Source of the DNA: Pelecanus crispus
Taxonomy: Eukaryota > Chordata > Aves > Pelecaniformes > Pelecanidae
Length of the DNA: 64,000 nucleotides
NCBI RefSeq assembly: GCF_030463565.1
Contig: NC_134676.1
Location: 374,501 to 438,500, forward strand
Direction: 5' to 3'
Shown piece by piece: positions 59,550 to 64,000 of the stretch (positions within the stretch are counted from its first letter, which is position 1; each line of letters begins with the position of its first letter). The notes under the pieces were generated by a model that was given only the letters and a program-made list of their open reading frames with translations, was not told the DNA's origin and made no database searches. Both the position numbers and the translations under genes were made by a program.

Positions 59550-62500
59550 CTTAAAAAAAAGGAAAAAGAAAAGAAAATAACGGGTGAGACAATCTAACTG
59601 CATATAGACTAACAAGAATTGATGACGTACGGCCACATCTTCCTGTAACTACAACAGACTGTTTTAATAGCAATGAAAGTAAGTTACTTGCCCTTTAAGA
59701 GTATGCTAAAAATGAGTAGCGATGGCTTTCCAGTTCTTCAGTTGAAAAGTAAAAAGGAATGCACATTAAATACACCCCAGAAGTAAAAAAAGAGCAAAGC
59801 CCTCTTTGCACTGATTTGCATTATCCTCCTGCCTGTAGGATTACACAGGCTCCAGAGAAAGGCACAAGTACAAAGAGTGGCTACTGAAGGATGGACTGAG
59901 GATCCAACTTGTGTGCAAGTGTGGACACAGGAATAAGAATTTAAAACTTAAAATCAGTTAGTTTTAGCATATCCCTATTCTTCTCATTCTAAACTGAGCA
60001 TCAAACCTTATGATAAATACACTAAAAAAGCCCAAAGCTAAATACGCTTAACAAACACCAGCCACTGACATGTCCCCATATAGAAATGTCTTTGGGAAAG
60101 AAACCTATTCAGAAAACCCTAAATGCATTAAAGACTTCTCCAGCTGATGTAAGTTTCTATATATGATAACATTTACTGAAACAAAGCGTTGAAATTAATT
60201 TTTAAAACATCCACTACACACACATGAGTGCTCCACTGACAAAGTTTCTGATCTCTGCATACTGAAGAGTTCAATTTACTGGCACATACTACAGCAAGCC
60301 CAGACCTACTGGTAAAGCTCACACCAGTGATGTTTTATCTCAGCTGCAGGGTCACTCAGCTTTACTTTTAGACTACATATGTAGACACATTTCATCATCA
60401 GAACTATTCATGACTGACAATTAGGGAGTGATGACATTTCCCTTTGCACAGTAAAATAAAGGGAGACAGTGATACGGATATCTCTATTCTGCTAGTGTCT
60501 GAGCTTCTTGGTGCATTATAAACTTGAATTTCAATGATTTTACAAACAGATGTTTCATATTTATGATCAATGTTGACTAGCGTTTTTTAAAAGAAAGCTG
60601 TATTTCCTAATGCAGACTTAATACCGGTAAAAAGACTGACAGATGCCTGGGCAAATATTCTGTTCTATGCCCACTGCTGTATGGCATCTCACATACAGAA
60701 ACCCAGGCTTATCATGTTCTCTGTCAACTTCTATAATGGTGTTGGGGTTTTTTTCTTACAAAGAGCTTTTTCTTCTGTAACTTTTATCATAGACAAGACT
60801 TCTATATGTCAAAAAAACTTTACTCCCTTTCACTCAGTTTTCTACACAACCTTCTCTCTCTCTCTCCCTCCCTCCTCTGAATGTCCCAGTTTGATAGCAG
60901 GATCTTTCAACAAAATGTAAAGAATTAGTTTCCCTTTAGGGCAGAAAGTTCAGAAGTAAGATAAGGTGGAAAGGAACTGCTGTTGTAGACAAATTAAACA
61001 GCATTAGTGTTTAAGACAAGGAACACAAGAATTACAGGTAATGAAAGAGATCATGAGATTGAAAGATAACATGGTTTCTGTCTCCGGTGTGACCCCTTAC
61101 CTGCCATCTCATATACAGGCTGTCCTTGGTACAGCCTGTTGTTGTATCACTCACAAAATACACTAACAAGCCTGTAGCAGTATCTTTCAGCATTGCGTCT
61201 GGCTGCCTCACTGATCACAAGCTCACAAGACAGCTATGAAATACAGCTTTTAGAGAATGGAGAATGGTCAAGCTCTCATCAAACAGAAAGCCATGAAAAG
61301 AGAGGAAGGAAAAAAATATCTGAAAAAAGAAAGCAACCAAGGGAGCAGGAAAAGTAAAAGAAAAAAACCAGACAGTCAGCAGCTGAAATAGAGATTTCAT
61401 ACCTAGTCAACGTTTGCAGAAACGGTACTGTCAGTGTCATCTAGTTCAACCAAAACATCAGTAATCCCAGGCCAAATGTTACAGGAGATGGAGAGCATTC
61501 ATTCAGTGCAAGCACTACCTACCCCTTCCAGGCTTCTTTGTAAGCACCCTAAGAGGGAAAGTTACAGAAAGAAGCAATCCATCCTGCCCCTTATCCTTTT
61601 ACCCATCACCAAGACCTAAACATGCTGAAATTCATTTCCACTATGGTTCCTGGTTGGCCAAGAGTCATGGAACATAAAGCAAGGCACTAATCTGTGGATA
61701 TCTGCTGCCCTTCAGTCATCAAAACTTTTGCCACAAGTGTGAAACAATATACTGCTCAGATTTTTTTTTAAAGTAGTCATGACAAGCTTATTCATCTCAA
61801 CTTTCTGGTGTAATCAGCAAGATCTAAAACTGCAGGTTTCTAACTGAATAGCACCTGAAGTAGGAGCAAAGGAAAAGCAGAAGAAATCATCGCTTAGATA
61901 AGGGACCGAGAATATGTTTGAGATTAAGATGTAAAAAGGTCACCTCAAATGACATTGCAATAGCTTTTGATCTTTTACTGGAAGATCAATTCTCACTATC
62001 TCTTCCTGACATGAATAATTTTTATATGTGGGATGCAAGTGGAAAACACCTTTGACTCGTGACATGAAACAAAGTAAGTACTCTTTGCAGTCTGAAGACA
62101 GTGCAGTTGATTTCTATCTCACTCATCTTTAGGCCAACAGCCAGCAAGTGGAGGCTATTTAATTAGAAAGTTTATAAAGGGTGGACTTAGTGCATGAGTC
62201 AATGCCTGTTTAATGCAACTAACTATTCTGTAAAAAACAAACAAACCAACCAACCTACACACACCAGAAAACAAAAAGATGCCACTCCAGCAACCTCAGA
62301 AACTGGAAATAAATGCACAGTATTCATATACTAGATCCAATAAGTAAATTTCCAAGATTTTCTTTACGTTCTACTAACAAATTCCAGTACTAGCCAGATA
62401 CTGCCAAGTAGACAGCTATTTAATCTTATTTGCTTTCTGCTATTATTCCATTCTCCTCACACTTCTTCCACTTCCATACTTTCATCACATATGCTGCAGA

Positions 62501-63594
62501 TGGAGATTAACCTGTCACTGAAGCAGAGGTGTCCTCAAGCCAGTGCCATAAATTCATAAGGACTTACATTGGTACAGTTGAATTACTATGGCTTTTATTA
62601 TGCAGGTAACACACATTTGACTGTTAGCTGACCATTTATAAAACCCATGAAGATGCAATTCACACGAAAAAGACTCAGTATAACTCATGTGTTTCTTCCC
62701 CTCATAGGTTTACTTCAGAAAATTGTTGGCATGTCTTCACTACTACCTGGGTTGGTTATTTGAAGTTGAAAAGATTGCATTAGCAAACATATATTCTGCA
62801 ACAGATATATCTATGGAGCCCCAGACTCTCTCTTTTGCCCAGGTGTTCTGGCAAAGAAAGAATGTGCCGGGCTTTGACTAATTTACCTTTCCTGATTGGT
62901 ACACGTCTAAGATTGTGATAGCCTTATTACGATCCGAAAAAGTGACTGTAAGGAAGATCTATCACTTTGTTACCTGCCAAACCTTATTCCAGACCTCAGT
63001 CCTGTTTCCTCAGAGTGCAGCTAACCCTCCTTCCATTCCACAGTATCTAGGTTTTCTAAAGTGCCCAGGCCTCCAGCAAGCATGCGCTTCTGTAGTGTAC
63101 TGTTCTGACCTTCTAGGTAAGGTAGGACTTCTTTCTAGGAAGGCAGAGAACCTCATTACATTCTCCTTTACCCAAATACCTTTCTTCTCAGACTGGCAGC
63201 ACACAGATGAAGAGGAAACAAACAGTCCTGACTATTAGGCCAGAGCCCATGGGGCAGACATTCAAAACAGACTGTGCGAGTCCAGTCACTAGCGAGTTAC
63301 AACAAGAGGTAAGCAGGTAAACAACAAGAGTTAAAGAATTGCTCTTCTGGTCCAAGAATTCTCTAAGAATTAAAAGGATCTGAGACTATGTACGTTTTCC
63401 ATCTATCTATTCTTATCCACCACTGTGGAACTTCATTTCTCTTCTGTTTTTGTGACCAGCATAAGAGCCCAATAATTGGATACTGCATTTTGAATCAGCC
63501 CTCTTTCACAGCTGTGCAAGACAGCAATGGGGACCCAAGTGCCTCTAACAAGTGGGAAGACAGACTTTCACAAGACAATGTTTTTGCCACTCAC
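59550..63594 (-). other. MALT1: MALT1 intron 4
   Basis: 4,045 bp. It contains a CT-rich simple tract near 60851-60878; otherwise no exon, mobile element or RNA gene is recognised. Confidence 0.85.
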
Positions 63595-63745
63595 CATGAG
63601 ATGTACCCTGGAGATCACAAACTTCAAGTCGTGCCCACCGACTGAACACAAAGGAAGATTCACTGTTCACTCGACAGATGTAGAAGCCAGAATCGTTTAC
63701 ATTCACTGGATTCAAAACCAGCTCTGGAGAATTGCCATGGGGAAC
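63595..63745 (-). CDS. MALT1: MALT1 exon 4: second half of Ig1 (first exon in window)
   Basis: 151 bp, starting in phase 0 with VPHGNSPELVLNPVNVNDSG and continuing FYICRVNSESSFVFSRWARL and EVCDLQGTSH. FYICRV holds the second cysteine of Ig1. Acceptor is GTAATTCAG and donor CATG|GTGAGT. This is the most N-terminal exon seen; about 166 residues (death domain and first part of Ig1) are encoded further right, outside the window. Confidence 0.97.
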
Positions 63746-64000
63746 CTGAATTACAAGTGAACCAAGAAATATTTAAATTCAGATTGATTTAGTCTAAGCC
63801 AGGATCTAACATTAGAATATTTATTTCAATATCCGTAACACCAGTCTCAACTTCTACATTTACTTGAAACTTTTGGATGAGAAAGTCTTGTCCTACGTAT
63901 TTAGTAGCTCAGAGACAGGCTTTCTTCCAAGAATAATTCATATGCCTCCATTTAAGACAATTCTGAGCTTTTTAAGTCATTCACTCTTCCTGAAATTAAT
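63746..64000 (-). other. MALT1: Part of MALT1 intron 3
   Basis: AT-rich sequence upstream of exon 4 with no recognisable exon before the window ends. Confidence 0.8.

Larger units (their letters stand above)
34270..63745 (-). other. MALT1: MALT1 gene, exons 4-17 plus 3' UTR (5' part beyond window)
   Basis: MALT1 paracaspase is the protease and scaffold of the CARD11/CARD9-BCL10-MALT1 complex that drives NF-kB signalling downstream of antigen and innate receptors in the cytosol. Fourteen minus-strand exons join in phase to 667 codons plus stop. Relative to human MALT1 the fragment is offset by exactly 166 at H415, C464, E549, W580, K644 and E653, giving a predicted full length near 833 residues (human 824). 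Visible parts are the end of Ig1, Ig2, the alternative exon-7 linker, the caspase-like domain, Ig3 and the C-terminal tail. All introns are GT-AG; their sizes are about 4.0, 0.57, 0.73, 1.57, 1.12, 1.84, 5.6, 1.35, 1.08, 3.7, 1.5, 0.9 and 0.8 kb. The death-domain exons and promoter lie beyond 64,000. No stop or frameshift interrupts it. Confidence 0.95.

Noticed and set aside
1..64000. Search for CRISPR arrays, operons, prophage, toxin-antitoxin, tRNA or rRNA genes
   Set aside because: None seen; the intron-bearing gene and CR1/LTR repeats show a vertebrate nuclear locus.

Overview
The window is from a vertebrate nuclear genome, almost certainly a bird. The signs are several CR1 LINE fragments, two of them ending in the GATTCTATGATTCTAT-type CR1 tail; a solo LTR of a kind common in neoavian genomes; compact GT-AG introns; and one confidently identifiable multi-exon gene, MALT1. 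There are no operons, phage genes, CRISPR arrays or bacterial signals. The species cannot be fixed from the sequence; a neoavian bird is the best guess.

Right half (about 34.3-63.7 kb, minus strand): MALT1, the paracaspase of the CARD-BCL10-MALT1 complex. Fourteen consecutive coding exons, equivalent to human exons 4-17, join in phase into 2004 bp (667 residues plus stop). Fragment numbering runs a constant 166 behind human numbering at H415, D462, C464, E549, W580, K644 and E653. The first 166 residues (death domain and start of Ig1) and the promoter lie beyond 64,000. The 33-bp exon that separates MALT1A from MALT1B in mammals is present and in frame, with a weak-looking acceptor. A 3' UTR of up to about 2.6 kb follows the stop at 36,874.

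Left end (1-8.2 kb): a strong CpG island (about 5.1-8.15 kb) with an 18-bp minisatellite at its right edge and a consensus minus-strand splice donor at its left edge. In mammals ZNF532 lies just downstream of MALT1 on the same strand, so the island is plausibly the ZNF532 promoter and first non-coding exon, with 1-5.1 kb as first intron. This rests on synteny and one donor, not on coding sequence.

Middle (8.2-34.3 kb): intergenic, with no supportable protein-coding gene. It holds a near-perfect 96-bp inverted repeat with 1.74 kb between its arms, a CR1 fragment between those arms, an 82-nt pre-miRNA-like hairpin at 21.3 kb, two small tandem duplications near 26.1-26.3 kb, a quadruplex motif beside a 537-bp solo LTR (30.66-31.20 kb), and two CR1 3' ends sharing an identical 55-bp tail.

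No wholly new system is evident. The items most worth checking are the hairpin, the inverted repeat, the conserved alternative MALT1 exon and the putative self-cleavage sites in the MALT1 C-terminal tail.
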